From NCBI RefSeq assembly GCF_030272615.1, contig NC_081409.1:874624594-874688593 (forward strand): DNA of 64,000 bases. Reading direction: 5' to 3'. Under the pieces are notes generated by a model. It saw only the letters and a list, made by a program, of their open reading frames with translations, was not told the DNA's origin and ran no database searches. The position numbers and the translations under genes are program-made. This document shows positions 25,091-37,144 of the stretch, in pieces (the stretch's first letter is position 1; every line of letters starts with the position of its first letter). This stretch comes from Cryptomeria japonica (Eukaryota; Streptophyta; Pinopsida; Cupressales; Cupressaceae).

Positions 25091-25697
25091 TTAGAAACAG
25101 ATAATAGGATTTGTCAGATAAATACCTTTCAACGCTTCCACAACTAGGGTTTCAACACAGAGAATGCACTTTCACCGATTACTGATCATAGATCACTCCA
25201 AATCATGTGTTAATTTGATCAAATGCTTCTCACACAAGCTCTTCTCTATTCTTTTTGCTCTCTGACTTCTCTCAAGAATGCAAAGTGACAAATGATATTC
25301 ACAAAGTCCTTTTATTTGCTCTACCACATTAAATGTTATTCCCAGTTGTATAAACAAACAAACCCTGAAACACTATTCAACATACTACCAGTTCTCATAT
25401 CACACCAAACCTACCGATTTGATCATAAGAACACTTCACAATATCATAATGCATCAAGATATGCAAATTAATCTTACCGCATACCATATAGGGGGGTCCG
25501 GAAATGGATCTGACATTAAGCTCCCCCTAAGCCTTTTAACAACTTAGTTTTCTGATGATTCTAGTTCTCCACACTAGGTGAAGAATTAGGATCTTCCGAT
25601 GATTTCTCATCACTCTTCTTTTTCTAGATCTTTTTCATCTCTGCTTTGGTCTCTTCCACATCAACTTTCTTCTTCCCTTTCTGGTCATTAGATTGAT

Positions 25698-26830
25698 TTA
25701 CCGGTTGACTAATTTATATCCACAAAACTTTGCAAGGTGTCCTAGTTGGTGACAATGAAAACATGCCATACCAAATGCTCTCCAGGGTCCAACATTGCAT
25801 CTACCAGTCCTTCTTTTGCAATTCATAGCTACATGATCGTAGTTATGACAGATTGTGAAAAATAGATTTATTCTATTTTCCATCTCATAGGGACTAGACC
25901 GATTAGCATAGGGTCTCTGCCAATTTTCATTTCTCCTGTCATTAAAAGTTCTTTGCCAATCTCCACCAGACCTCTTATTCATGTGGGTTGTCAGATTATT
26001 TGCTCCATACCTACATTCAACAGCTCTATGTCCATACATGTTGCAAGTGTAACAATATCCATTAAAGGTTCTAGGTTTGTATCCTTGATAGGCATTAGGT
26101 CTATAACCATCAAAAGAATTAGATCGACAAACATTAGCACTATGTCTTGTCTTATGGCAATTAAAGCATACTAGTTTGTAGGGTTTTTTACTGGTGGATT
26201 TCAGGATCTTAGGTGCAAATTTACCTTCTTCAATATTGTCATTTGTACTAGAAGGCTCACCTTTCTCAAAAGTAGTGTCTCCCAAGCCATGTGTATCTCC
26301 ATTCTTCTTTTGTGACTGTATTTGCTCATCAAGCATAGTATAACTCTTGTTAAACTTTGCAAGTGTTTCATTAGCATCAACAAGTTCCTTTGTAAGTTCT
26401 TCATTCTTTTTCATCAAACTTTCTCTTAGAGACATTGCCATGCCTAGATTAGCCTCTATTTCTTCTTTTTCTTCTTTTTCCTCATGAAGATGAGCATACA
26501 AGGTTCCAACCTCCTGGTTTAGCTTAAAGATCTCATGTTCTTTTTCTCTGATCTTGTCTTCAACTATCCTCCTTGCTTCAAGCTCTTGAATCATCCTGAT
26601 AGTTAGGGATTCCAACTCTCTCCTTAGGTTTGCCTTCTCATCATTTAGTTTTTCAACTTCAAAAACCAATGCATCCATGTTTGCTTCATCAGAAGAATTG
26701 TTTTCAGTAAACTCCATCAATTTTTTGCAAGCTCTCTTCTCTTAGCAAGTGAGGCTTTATACTTGTCTTTCAATGTATCTAGGGCTTCTTCAAATTCTAC
26801 AAGTTGGTTAGATAGCTCTCTATAATGCAT
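25698..26830 (-). pseudogene. Gag of element A: coiled coil plus four zinc knuckles
   Basis: Translation starts at 26,830 (MHYRELSNQLVEFEEALD), shifts by one base near 26,730, and continues from 26,717 as an uninterrupted frame of about 340 codons. The first 130 residues of that frame are Glu/Lys/Leu-rich and predict a coiled coil. Counting from its first codon, CX2CX4HX4C knuckles lie at residues 185-198, 223-236 and 320-333, and a fourth at 288-301 has lost its first cysteine. Gag packages element RNA in a virus-like particle. Four knuckles is more than the one usual in copia gags. The HGLG...FEKG motif before them recurs in the gags of B, C and H. Confidence 0.88.
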
Positions 26831-26885
26831 ATCCCCTATGATAGCCTTAGGGATCTTTCCCAAGCAGTTAAGCCTAAAGGGAATT

Positions 26886-26901
26886 GGGCTCTAATACCAA
26901 T
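26886..26901 (-). other. Primer-binding site of element A
   Basis: Directly after the 5' LTR the minus strand reads ATTGGTATTAGAGCCC, one base off the plant tRNA-iMet primer site TGGTATCAGAGC. Confidence 0.9.
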
Positions 26902-28068
26902 TGATAAACTTATAAGGCACTAAGAGGGGGGGTGAATCAGTGCAAGAAAAAACCACAACACAAATCTAATCACCGCTTTAAATAACTTAGAGCTTAATAA
27001 ACATAAAAGAAATATCACTACATAAGCTAACACCCAATATATCAAGCTCCACATAACACAAAAATTTATACATGGAAACCCAAAAGGGAAAAACCATGGT
27101 CGGAGTTAATACCCAGAAGATTCACTATCTATAGAATAGAAATCTTTGATCAGTTAAGGTCATACAAACATGCCTAGTTAGGAGCAGACCTTGTTAGGAG
27201 TCACCCAGTTAAGGGATTTACCTCAGCCTTATTAAAAGTTTTTCTCTATTAGGAGGAGCCTCATAAGAGGATTTAGACTCAAGTTAATGAGCTACCCTAT
27301 TAGGGGATTTACAATTTCAGGCCTGTTAGGACCTACTCGGTTAGGTGATTTGACCTACTGCAGCTATTTGGAAAACAACAGTAAAATGATCTACATGTAG
27401 CACCTCTATGCTTGATAAGATTCACTTTAGTTATGGTCAATACATCAACAACACATCAATACAGAGCTTCTCAAATTAACTCACAATCAAACTTTCAATA
27501 TTCGCTCATGATCTCATATACCATCTCATAACTCATCACACTTTTTATAAGCATCAACTTAGTTGGTTACTAACCTTGGAACAATTTCCTAGGTTCAATG
27601 GATCTAGTCAATCTTGTACTACATGCTTTACTTATGTCATCCATCGACATACAAACTCAAAAATAAAACATAATGTGTACCGGTTTACCGATCTTAGTGA
27701 CTTAGTTCTATTGGTTAGTTGTTCTTCATGATTGACTTCTCTATACAACATAACTCTTTCATCCCGATGAATCTGCTACTGCGGTAGGAAACATAGCTAC
27801 CTGATACAATCTCCAACACTCCTGCAAAACCGCATCACCTAACTCTTCATTGATCTCTCAAACCGGTTGCTTGAATACAACTCTAATCTTGTTTACCGGT
27901 TGAAGTCCTATTTGTCGGTTCACTAATAGACTATCTTCTCTACTAGTTATGCTTTACCGATTGTCCTAAAAGACTTAGATGACTATCAAAACATAGTTTC
28001 CATCAATGAAAACATAAAACAAGTCATCAATCAACCTATTACATCAAAACCTCATCATCAAGCCAACA
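26902..28068 (-). repeat. 5' LTR of element A
   Basis: The LTR begins at 28,068 (TGTTGGCTTGATGATG) and ends at 26,902. It has the same length as the other copy and carries the same terminal G/C tract and tattagg-type internal motifs. Confidence 0.92.
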
Positions 28069-28795
28069 GATTGCACATGCAATCAAACTCATCGCCTAGA
28101 GCTCACTGCTCAAACAGAAGTATCACTAACTTAAACAACATTATGATTACAAACAAAAATGAACTTATAGATTGCATCTGACCATGCTAGATAAGTTCTG
28201 GTTTATGCTTTGTCAACCTTCTTTGTGAATAGGTTTAATGATACTTTGTTCTACCATGTTTTGCTATCGGTTGGAACTACGCACATGAAACTATGCACAA
28301 TTTTTTTTACTCACTGATCAAATTGCATACCATCAATCTCTAAATGATTCACATCCAAAATTGCATCTCAATTCACATTGAATTCATCACTAAAAGATAT
28401 CCCTTAAATACCATTTAACTTTCACCATGTCGATCTCAATGAAGAAAAAGTAAACCTGTCAGTTGCCGGATCACAAAGTATATCATACATTATCTGATGA
28501 TCATGTTGATGTTGGCCTTCACATGCTACCATAAATCCTTCAAAGATATTACTGTGGTTGCAAAATATCTTAACTGGGTCCTATACTTAACCGGGTTCCA
28601 AATTACACGTTACCGATACCAAGACTTACTGGTTATCAAGGATAAAGTGAATTGTGAATATACCGGTTGACCCAATCAATGCAAAATGATAAGACAATGA
28701 ATCCCAATGAGAAATATCCACACCCGAAGATGAGTTGCCATCAATGACAACCCTAAATGCAATTTACCTTACTGGATGAGTGTCAATTGCCAACA

Positions 28796-29241
28796 CTTCT
28801 TTCATAGCTTTTATCCATCCTTCATCCTTGCTTGCTTCAAAAAAGGTCTTAGGATTAGCTTTTGAAAGAAGAAATTTTTTCATTTGTTCACTTGCCTTGG
28901 CAAGTCTTCTTCTAGTATGCAAGCCTTCATTCTTATCACCAATGATCTATTCTTCAAAGCAATCCCTTTGAGAATACTTTGTTGGAGTTTTAGGAGTCTA
29001 ATCAGGTCCCTTTTCCTCACTTTCCTCTTCTTCCTTTTCTTCCTCTATAGTGAAGGGAACACTTCGTATTTCACAATCCAAAGATTCTTCAATGGTTTGG
29101 TCACATTCTTCGTTCACTTTCACATTTGAGATTTGAACCATTTTCTCAAGCCTTTTGTTGTATCATCTATAGGCCTTGCTTCTTGTTGAACATCCCAAGA
29201 AGATTACACCATCATATTTTGATTCAAACTTTTCAAGATCC
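28796..29241 (-). pseudogene. Copia integrase C-terminus to reverse transcriptase start (element H)
   Basis: The minus strand encodes LEKFESKYDGVIFLGCSTRS and KAYR-YNKRLEKMVQISNVKVNE, the typical C-terminal part of a copia integrase region, then an acidic linker (TIEEEKEEEESEEKGPD). LHTRRRLA and ANPKTFFEASKDEGWIKAMKE, the entry to the reverse transcriptase, follow. In-frame stops interrupt it. The protease and the catalytic integrase core are missing: the sequence passes directly from gag to the integrase tail near 29,241, so H suffered an internal deletion before or after insertion. Confidence 0.85.
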
Positions 29242-29985
29242 TCTCCATCACAATATGTCCCTTTTCATTATAGCTATAGCATGTTAGACTTTGTTCTGAT
29301 TTATTTCCATTCATTTTGTCATTTGTACTTCTTCCAAAACTCCTATTTAACCTACACTCAATAGCTTTGTTCCATATACATTGCAAGAATAACAATATCC
29401 ATTAAAACATTGAACATATTTGCTAAAACCTAAATTTCCATATCTATTCCAATTTAACTTACTTTTGCCTTATGTCCAAACTTATTACAATAGTAACAAA
29501 TTCCGCTAAAAGATTGATTTATGATCTTTCTGCATTCACTAGCTCTATGTTCAAATTTAATGCATGAAAAACAATTACCATTAAAAAAGAGGAATACCTG
29601 GAAAGAGCAAGAGGGGTTCTCCTAGATTTCTTCAAGTTCTAAAAGCTCTAGTCTGAAATGAAATATTTTTTCTCAATTATAGTTCTTCAAATCATCCTTG
29701 ATCTTTTCCTTTCCTTTGTCCTTCTTTCTAAATGATTTAGAATATTCACCGTCTTCAAAGCCAAGTCCACCTTTATCTTTACTTTGTTTTTGAGAACTAA
29801 GCATAACATCAAGCACTTCACTATTGCTTCTGAGTTTTAATCCATTCTCAATTTGCTCCTTTACAAATTTTAGTTCCTTCTTAAGTTTGATCACTTCTTC
29901 TTCAATTCTTTAACATTCTTTAGTCCTCTCATCAAGATTTGTTTCAAAACCATCAATGACTTTCTTTTCTTTTATAATGGAGAAA
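29242..29985 (-). pseudogene. Copia gag remnant with several zinc knuckles (element H)
   Basis: A Lys/Glu-rich stretch (EEEVIKLKKELKFVKEQIEN) is followed by KGGLGFEDGEYSK and then knuckle-like motifs: CFSCIKFEHRASEC (about 29,533-29,577), CYYCNKFGHKAK (29,459-29,500), CYSCNVYGTK (29,353-29,397) and CYSYNEKGHIVMER (29,240-29,283). The frame shifts several times. The coiled coil, GLGFE and multi-knuckle layout matches the gags of A, B and C, which ties those pol-less elements to this copia lineage. The N-terminus is cut off near 29,985. Confidence 0.75.
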
Positions 29986-30667
29986 AATTAGGGTTTCACC
30001 ATGGGATGTAGTAAGACAACTATTTTTTGCTTAATTACCATCACATTAGGGAAAGATGGGAATTTGATAGATTTAAGCCTAATAGATCTAGATTCTGATT
30101 TGATTCCAGACCTCCTAAGTGGGGCTCTTCTTTTACTTGAAATTGAATTAAATTTGAATTAATTAAATATTAAGGTATAATGGTGGATTATTGAAGTAAT
30201 TATGCATAAACAGTGAGCTACAATCATTAAACAGAGCCACAAACTTGGATTTGAGAAAAGGAATATGATTCAAATTTACTCCTCAAAATTCGGCCTGATT
30301 TGTCGGGACCATAGTGGTAGTCGCGTTAGTCCTTCAAACCTTTTTTATCCAAATTGGGAACCTATTTGTCTTTACGAACCTGATTGATCCTCTAAAATGT
30401 AGCTCTGTACATGTTCCTGCACATGGTGAAAAGGGGAAAATTGTTGGGAATAGGGGTTTGTTTTAGGTCAAATCCTAGTTTTGGAATTAATCATGAAATA
30501 GAATTTAAATGTAAATGAATTACTCCAGTAAAATGCTTTCCTTTTGAGGGAAAGGCTAAAAATATTTGAAACACTAATAATATACTTTTAATGAAGTTTT
30601 GTTTGTCTTCATGCAAGGAATTGAAGTTTCATGTAGATAATTATTCATAAAACATAGAACATGAATG
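29986..30667. other. Unassigned DNA between elements H and C
   Basis: I see no coding sequence. Near 30,430-30,447 aaaaggggaaaat is followed by TGTTGGGAATAGG, which looks like a polypurine tract and the start of a plus-strand LTR. If so, it is cut short by the insertion of element C at 30,668. This is suggestive only. Confidence 0.35.
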
Positions 30668-31764
30668 TGTTGGAAAGAGACACTGCATTGATGTTCAGAT
30701 GTTGTCATTAATGGCAACTAGAGTCAGTTATCCAATCTACAGTTCATGATTCATTCATATCAGAAGATTGATTGAGGTCCGGTGAGAAAATTAGTGTATT
30801 GGGCATAGTGTACAGTTTGTTGGTTACAAGATCATTTGTGCTACGTATTTTTCTTTGCGGATCTAGAGGAAGTATTATAGATGTATAATATGTCTTATTA
30901 TAGGATTATGGCCTCCGGTGATATGTCTTGTGTAAATTGGAAGATCCAATAGACCGTTTTCTGTTAGAATAGTGTTCATTGGCAATAACGTGTGAAGATT
31001 CATTGTGCAGATTGTGCAGAGTGATTTTGGCAGATGTTTGCATGTTCGAGGATGTTGAACCAACATGTGGGAAGCGTGTGGACATTTTATTTTGGTCTGC
31101 TTGGTTGTTTTGGATCAGATTAAACCAACTTGGGTAACATGTTTCACTTGTGTGTTATGCGATTTTTGGGCCAACATGAAATAAACCTAAATTGATGTTG
31201 TGGATATATTAGGTCGATTTATTTGATCATTTTTTATATCGATGGTTATGTGGAAAGTGTGTATGACCAATTGTGCACAATTTCATGTGCACAATTGAAA
31301 TATTTGTGCTCTAGAATACAATAGAATATGTAAACAAAATAGTGTTGCAGAACAGAGTATATTGTGCTTAATCAAAACTGTTTTAACATATGTAGATGTT
31401 GTTTATCAGTTTATACATTCCAATTATTATATGTAATCTTTTGTAAGGTAGTAGGCCTTAATGTAATTTGAGCAGTGAGTTGTAGGAAATGTGCTTGAAT
31501 GCATGTACAATCCCCTTATGTAATATTTCTATACTTATAACATAGTATATTAATATTGTGAGTTTGAATCCTACCATGGTTTTTTCCCTTAATTAGGTTT
31601 CCACGTAAAAATCTTGGTGTTATGGTATTGCTAATCTTTGCTTTGTGTTTCTGCAATTTACTTTTCTTCATTTGCATTAAATGATTGAAAGAACAGATTA
31701 ATAAAGTTAAAAATTGTAGAGCACTGATTCAACCCCCCCCTCTTATTGTTCCTTGATTCCAACA
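30668..31764 (+). repeat. 5' LTR of element C
   Basis: The 1,097-bp LTR starts TGTTGGAAAGAGACACTGC and ends TTGATTCCAACA. The tail gcactgattcaacccccccc matches the conserved C-tract of the other LTRs of this group, although the right half of the flanking inverted repeat is lost (tcttattgtt). A tttcc-ttaggtttccacgt segment marks the R-like part. Confidence 0.88.
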
Positions 31765-31765
31765 A

Positions 31766-31779
31766 TTGTTATCAAAGTG
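31766..31779 (+). other. Mutated primer-binding site of element C
   Basis: ttgttatcaaagtg stands where B has ttggtatcagagcc, an iMet-type site with several changes. Confidence 0.75.
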
Positions 31780-31834
31780 AGGTTCCTCAGAAGAATCCTA
31801 ACATCTTGAGGAGGATCCGAGAAATCATTAATCA

Positions 31835-32995
31835 ATGGATTCTGATAGTCTGAAGCAACAACTTGTTGTAGCACTAGAGGATCTTAATCAAGCACAAGCT
31901 AAGGTCCGACAAGTGAAAGAAAACCTTAAAGATGTTGATAAATTCATCAAAAAATTGAAGGATCCGTTGAAAAATTCAAGGGAAAAGAGAAAGGAGCTTG
32001 TTGATCAACTTGACCAGAAAGAAAGTCAAAGAATTGATGAAGAAGCCTTGAAAGAAAAGATAGAAAAATGTGACAAACTTGCTAGAGCCAATATAGTCCA
32101 GAAGAATGAGATGGAGTCCATTGTGATGAGATTGACAAAAGAGATTGAAGAAAGGAAGAAGAACGAGGAGAAGCTTGCTCGGTCCATGAAAGACAAATCT
32201 AATGAATGTTGCAAACTGAATAATGAGAATGACCAATTGAAGCAAGAATTGCACGAAAACAAGGAAGATTTTGGAAAACAGATCCTACTTCTTAAGTTTG
32301 ATCTTAAAGCTACAAATGAGTAGAAGGAGAATTTATGATTCAGGTCAGCCAAGCTAGATGAGATTCTTGCAAGTAAGAAGAATCCCAATGATACTCAAGG
32401 TCTTGGATTTGAGAAAGGTGAAAGATCCAAATCAACACAATAAATGAACAACTCAAGAAAGCCTCTGGTAAGGCATCCTAATGCTCATAAGTTCAAAGGT
32501 AACTGTTTTGTTTGCAATAAATCTAGTCATATGGATAGTCAGTGTAGAAATAGGATGATCAATAATGGTCCATCTTTTACTAGTCAATGTTTTAAATGTA
32601 ATAAGTATGGTCATATGGAAAATGAGTGTAGAAGTGTGATGAATAAATTTCAAAATAGGAGAAATGTCAGATGTTATGCATGTAGTAGGTTTGGACATGT
32701 TACTAATCAGTGAAGATCAAGAGTAAATTAGATGAACTTCAGACCTATGCAAGGAAATATTGTTTTCTATGCTTGCAACAAATTAAGTCACATTGCCAAG
32801 TATTGCAGAAGCAAAAATGTGAATAGGAGAGCTCCAAAAGATAAGAACGAGAATGTGAAGATAGATGAGAAGTGTAAAGAAAAACTTGAGGAGATTAGAG
32901 ATCAGATGAAGAAGACTTGGGTCAAGAAGAGTGATTTAGAGGCAGGAAATGGGTCCATGTCTGATTTTGGTGCTATAACCTCATCAGGTAACTAA
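31835..32995 (+). pseudogene. Gag of element C: coiled coil plus four zinc knuckles
   Basis: One frame runs throughout, broken by several stops (first at 32,321). The first 160 residues (MDSDSLKQQLVVALEDLNQ onward) are strongly coiled-coil. After GLGFEKGE come knuckles CFVCNKSSHMDSQC, CFKCNKYGHMENEC, CYACSRFGHVTNQ (last cysteine replaced by a stop) and FYACNKLSHIAKYC (first cysteine changed). The start codon stands about 70 bp after the primer site. The gene would form the particle protein, but the stops make it dead. Confidence 0.88.
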
Positions 32996-33428
32996 GCTAA
33001 GGCATCTGACATTATGGGGAGTTTTTCATGAAAAGTTTACAAACCCCATGTTTGAGATCTGTGCCTGATTTTGATAGGTTGTAGATGTATGTGTGATGAT
33101 CACAAATGTTTATGATGGATTTTCAAAAGATTTTGAACACATTTGAAGATCTGGAAAAGAATACCTAAGAGACATAAAGTATTTGAAAGTATTAGGGTTA
33201 AGTGTATTTATTGTGATGAAAAGTTAGGTTTGTGGTGAATAAAAAGTGACTTAATCTCTTCATTTGTCACTTTGCATTCGAAGTGAGAGGACAAAAGAGC
33301 ATAGTGAAGAAGAATTTGTAGAGATTACAAGCAATATCTAGATTTGGTGTGGGATCTTTCATCCGGTTGAAAGGTTTTTAACAGTGAAACCCCTTTCGGA
33401 TGAAATTTTGAAATTGGAATTTGATAAG

Positions 33429-34894
33429 ATGGTTGCATCTAGCACTACAACTCCTTTGGTTGTTGAAATCACTAAGCGTGAATGACCTAACTTCATGAAT
33501 CATCCATTCATTTCAATGGTAGATGATCCATTCTTTGTGAGTTGCTTTGAAGTGAGCTTATTAAGAATATAAATAAGATCAAAGAAAATAAGAAACATCC
33601 TTTTAAATTCAGAACATTGCTTCTATGTCTGTTTTTCTACTTTGTGAAAGAAGTTATGAGTGTTGGGAAAGTGAAGTGGGCCTTTAATAGACTGATAGGA
33701 GTTCAGATCTAGGAATACCTATACAATTCTAGTGACTTCAAGGTTCAACATAAGAATCTATGGGGTTATTTCAAAAAATTCTAGAAGGAAATGCATGAGA
33801 GGGAAAGAACCCTTAAATCTACTATAGAAAAATATTAGGACACCATCTTCTTTATGGTAGACACATATCAGTGTCTAATGGAAGTCATAGAGGCCTAAAC
33901 GGTATGGATTATGCCAATGGTCTAGGAGGTTGAAGAACAAATTTTGGAATTGTATGCACAACATATGTTGAGTAAACCAGTGGACCCCAATGAGGAGAGG
34001 TTCAAAACATACAAGGAGAAGATTTTAAAACTTCATTAGCAGTTTAAGAAACTGGCAATCCAAAAGAATGTAAGAAAGGAGGTAGAGGCTCTTACAGAGA
34101 CCATGGGGATATCAAAGGAAGTTATCCAAAAATCTAGAGAGGAGAAAATTCTCTCTGAGGAGAAAACTATGAAGAAGGAATCTAAGTCAGAAGCACCTAA
34201 GCCTAGGCCATGGCAATCCAGAGGCACAACTCCCTCCTCCAGTCCTGCAAAGTTAGCAAGCAAGCCTAAATCTTCAATCAAGCCATCTAGTGGTGGTGAT
34301 AAGAAGAGGAATACCATCATATTTGTGACTGAGGATGAAGAAGAGATTGAATCTATTGAGGCGGTGAAGGAGGTGAAGGAAAAACCTCCAAAAGTCATCA
34401 AGATCACAAAGGAGAAGCCTCTTAGTAGAACAAGATCTAGTAAGCAATCTAAGATATTTGAGTTTGATAAGGCACTAAAATAAGGTAAATTCACTACTGT
34501 ACCTTCTGTAACATTTGAATAGGTTGTTAATGAAGTTGTTAAGAATGGTAACCTGAATCCATTAGCAGAATGGTATGACAATTTTGATGAATCCAATAAA
34601 AGAACTCTAGAAGAAGCTACAGTAGAGTACCTACATGTATGTAGTAAAGATTTGATCGAACTAATAACAATCATACCCAAGAGCTTGTATGAAATTTTGG
34701 ATGCTAGGAGACAAATGGAAAGCAAAGAAGATGAGGACTTGAAAGAATATATATTAGTCAACTTATGCTCAATCATTTCTAACAAAGAGATAGATAGATT
34801 ACTTAAATTAATAAACAATGAGTTCTAGAGTAATAATAGAGTAAATAAAATTATGTTAGGGAAGATTGATGAAGTTGCAAAGGAAATATAGAAG
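33429..34894 (+). pseudogene. Second ORF of element C, N-terminal part
   Basis: The decayed ORF starts MVASSTTTPLVVEI. It includes CLFFYFVKEV...KWAF (like CLMLFFIN...KWAF in B), WIMPM..EVEEQILELYAQH and ERFKTYKEK (like WVMPMGYEVEEDIL and ERFGTYKEK in A), and a Lys/Pro/Ser-rich linker that forms the open frame 34,103-34,483. Then follow NPLAEWYDNF, DLIELITIIPKSLYEILDAR and EYILVNL, homologous to the A block with LYDKLDAR. It is cut by gypsy element D after 34,894 and resumes at 51,655. I do not recognise a function. Confidence 0.75.
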
Positions 34895-36074
34895 TGTAGT
34901 TTCTTGAAATTGTGACCCTTGCAATTGCAACCACATTAGGGTCCTCACGCATGCGATTCGAATCCCTAAGCTAGATCTGAGACCGGAGACTTTCTTGGCA
35001 CCTGAGAACTGCACCTTTCTTTTCCTCCACACTGCTCAAAATGCATCATGTCCTACAAAAAAAGGAAAGACAGGGGCATGATGCCCCTGTCCTCTACCCT
35101 ATTTTGGGGCAGGACCCTTTTCAAATGTGCTTTGGAGGTTGCACATTGAGCGGGAAGACTCCCCCAATGTCGTCTTGCGACGGAAAATCAGTCAATTAGC
35201 TCTAATTGATAAGTATTTAAGTCGCATTTCTCCTCTCATTCACATAAGTGGGATGAGTGAGAAGTTTACGTGAGATCAAGCATTGAAGAGAATTCAAGCA
35301 TTCAAGAATTCTTTTCCAGCATTGATCATTCTCAAGTCTCCTTTCAAGGCTAGGTGTTGCATTCAAGTCAAGGATTCAACCATTGAAGAGGAGATTCATT
35401 CCAACATTGAATTCCACATAAGAAAATCTATCTAAATTCTATCTACAACCTCCCTTGAGGTGATTTATATTTCAGTCTTTCATTTACATTCACTTGCAAG
35501 TACTTTATTTCATCATTTGGTTAATTCCAAAACTGGGGTTTGACCTGAAGGAAAACCCCCTATCCCAACACATTTCCCTCTCTTTTTTGTGTGTAGGTTG
35601 TAGGTGCGCAACTGTACTTTTGGATTCTGGCTCCATTTGTAGAGGCAGAAAAATCCTTTTTGTTTTGCGGATTTTTTGGAGGACCATGTACATTCTCACC
35701 ATAGTTCAAGCAACTTTTCCCCAAATTCATAGGGCAACTTCATTTCGACAGATTATTGCCAGATCCAGGTGCACAACTTCATCTTATGCTTCTATCTTGA
35801 GATATAATCAGATGTTTGTCACTTTTACATTGGATCATAAGTACACAATTCAATCAATTCAAATCTCAATCTCAGAAGAGGGGATTCATTTATCATCACT
35901 CAGAATTCAATCTCTTTCTTTAGAGGTTGAATCTAGTGTATCTTCTCCCCTCCTCCAATGGAATGCGGAAGATGCGTTTGAAGAGAAATTTGAAGTGAAA
36001 CTTTTATCTCTCCTCGAAGGGAAGAAAAACTTTCCTTTCGATATCTCCATCAGTCACATTTTTCCAACATTACA
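34895..36074 (+). repeat. 5' LTR of element D
   Basis: The LTR starts TGTAGTTTCTTGAAATTG and ends TTTTTCCAACATTACA. It contains agtatttaagtcgcattt (a TATA-like site near 35,212). Relative to the 3' copy it carries extra bases, for example around 35,540-35,560. An open frame of 205 codons inside it is accidental, because the 3' copy does not keep it. Confidence 0.9.
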
Positions 36075-37144
36075 TTTTGTTGAACCCGACGTCTTACATG
36101 CTTTATTCTGAAAAATCATTGCATATTTTTTATTTGCAAGTTTAATTTTTCTGCAAAGTTAGTGGTTAATTCATTCAAAACCCTAGTTTTTAAAATTGAA
36201 ATTGAACTTGTATTTTGTAAAAATTACTTTTTATTGTCTTAGATCTGAAAATTTCTTTGTTTGTCAAATTCAATTTCTTCATTGCCTTGTTCAATTTGCA
36301 AATCAATTTCACAAAATTAAGAAGTTAATTGTCAAAACCTTAATTTTAAAAAATCATCTTGAAATTGTGCAAAAGTTGAATTTCCATTTACTTTTTAGAT
36401 TAGTGACTATTTTCAGACTTATCTTTTGTCCTACAATTCACATTTTCACTTTCCCTCCTTTGTCCAAAATTCAAATTTCAAAAATTACGTGGTTAGGTCA
36501 TAAAACCCCAATTTTCAAATTTTATTGGATTTTGTGCAAATTTGCATCAATTTCTTTCAAATTCAGATTTCTAAAAATTCTCCAAGGTGTCCCTCCCCTT
36601 TAGGTGTGACCCTTTTCAAATTTGCAATCCAATCTTTCTTTTTCTTCAAAACCCTAATAGGGTCCTATTCTCACATTTGAACCTTCATTTCGCCTATCTC
36701 GAAATTGTAAAAGTCACCAATTTTTTGGGGTTAGCTTTAAAATCATTGTAATATTCAACCCTAAAAATTTCAAAAAAAGTTCGTCGGACCGTGTGTGTTC
36801 CCACCACGGTCCTTGATTTTTTTCCCAAAATTTTGGGAGACTGTTATGACTGTATTTAATGGCCTAAATCCAGAAGAGTGGCTAATTTTGTCATTTTTTG
36901 ATCCCTCTAACATCGAAAATACCTCCAAAATTCAACATTTTAAATTTGAAGAATTTTTTAAAAATTAAGTGGTATTCCCTTGCCCCTAATTTTAAAATTC
37001 CAATTTCCTTTCATTTTTGGAAATTGTGTCATCCTCTTCTTCCAACAAAGTTCAAATTGTTCAATCAATATTTTCTTAAATTTTGAATTAATCAATTTTG
37101 TAAGCTTTGTTCCAAATTCAAAATTTCAAATTTCCCTATAGTGC
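36075..37144 (+). other. Leader of element D
   Basis: A long untranslated leader of about 1.07 kb lies between LTR and gag, poor in G on the plus strand and full of caaattt-type motifs. The bases just after the LTR (ttttgttgaacccgacgtct) should hold the primer site, but I cannot assign a tRNA with confidence. Open frames here have skewed composition and no domain. Confidence 0.6.

Larger units (their letters stand above)
20311..28068 (-). mobile_element. Element A: complete LTR element with gag and second ORF, no pol
   Basis: The 7.76-kb element is bounded by LTRs at 26,902-28,068 (5') and 20,311-21,477 (3'), each 1,167 bp, with TGTTGG/TGTTAG starts and TTTATCA ends. A perfect target duplication gattg lies at 20,306-20,310 and 28,069-28,073. 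Inside, in minus-strand order, are an iMet-type primer site, a gag gene, a long second ORF and a polypurine tract. Protease, integrase and reverse transcriptase are absent, so it needs enzymes from another element. The LTRs differ at very roughly one base in ten over the part I compared, so the insertion is old. It sits inside solo LTR S. Confidence 0.92.
20052..28795 (-). mobile_element. Solo LTR S, split by element A
   Basis: The two parts, 20,052-20,310 and 28,074-28,795, form one minus-strand LTR of about 980 bp. It starts at 28,795 with TGTTGGCAATTGACACTC and ends at 20,052 with GGATTCCAATA (terminal CA mutated to TA). The target duplication cttct is perfect at 20,047-20,051 and 28,796-28,800, and the H reading frame resumes across it. 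No primer site or internal region is attached, so it is a solo LTR left by recombination. Its ends match the LTRs of element B, so it belongs to the same group. Confidence 0.88.

Noticed and set aside
32026-34818. Minus-strand open frames of 92-260 codons, including 34,036-34,818
   Set aside because: They are antisense to gag and the second ORF of element C. The Ser/Leu/Phe-rich composition comes from reading Lys/Glu codons backwards.
35494-36111. 205-codon open frame in the 5' LTR of element D
   Set aside because: It lies within the LTR, and the corresponding 3' LTR copy has stops and indels in that frame. It has no domain.
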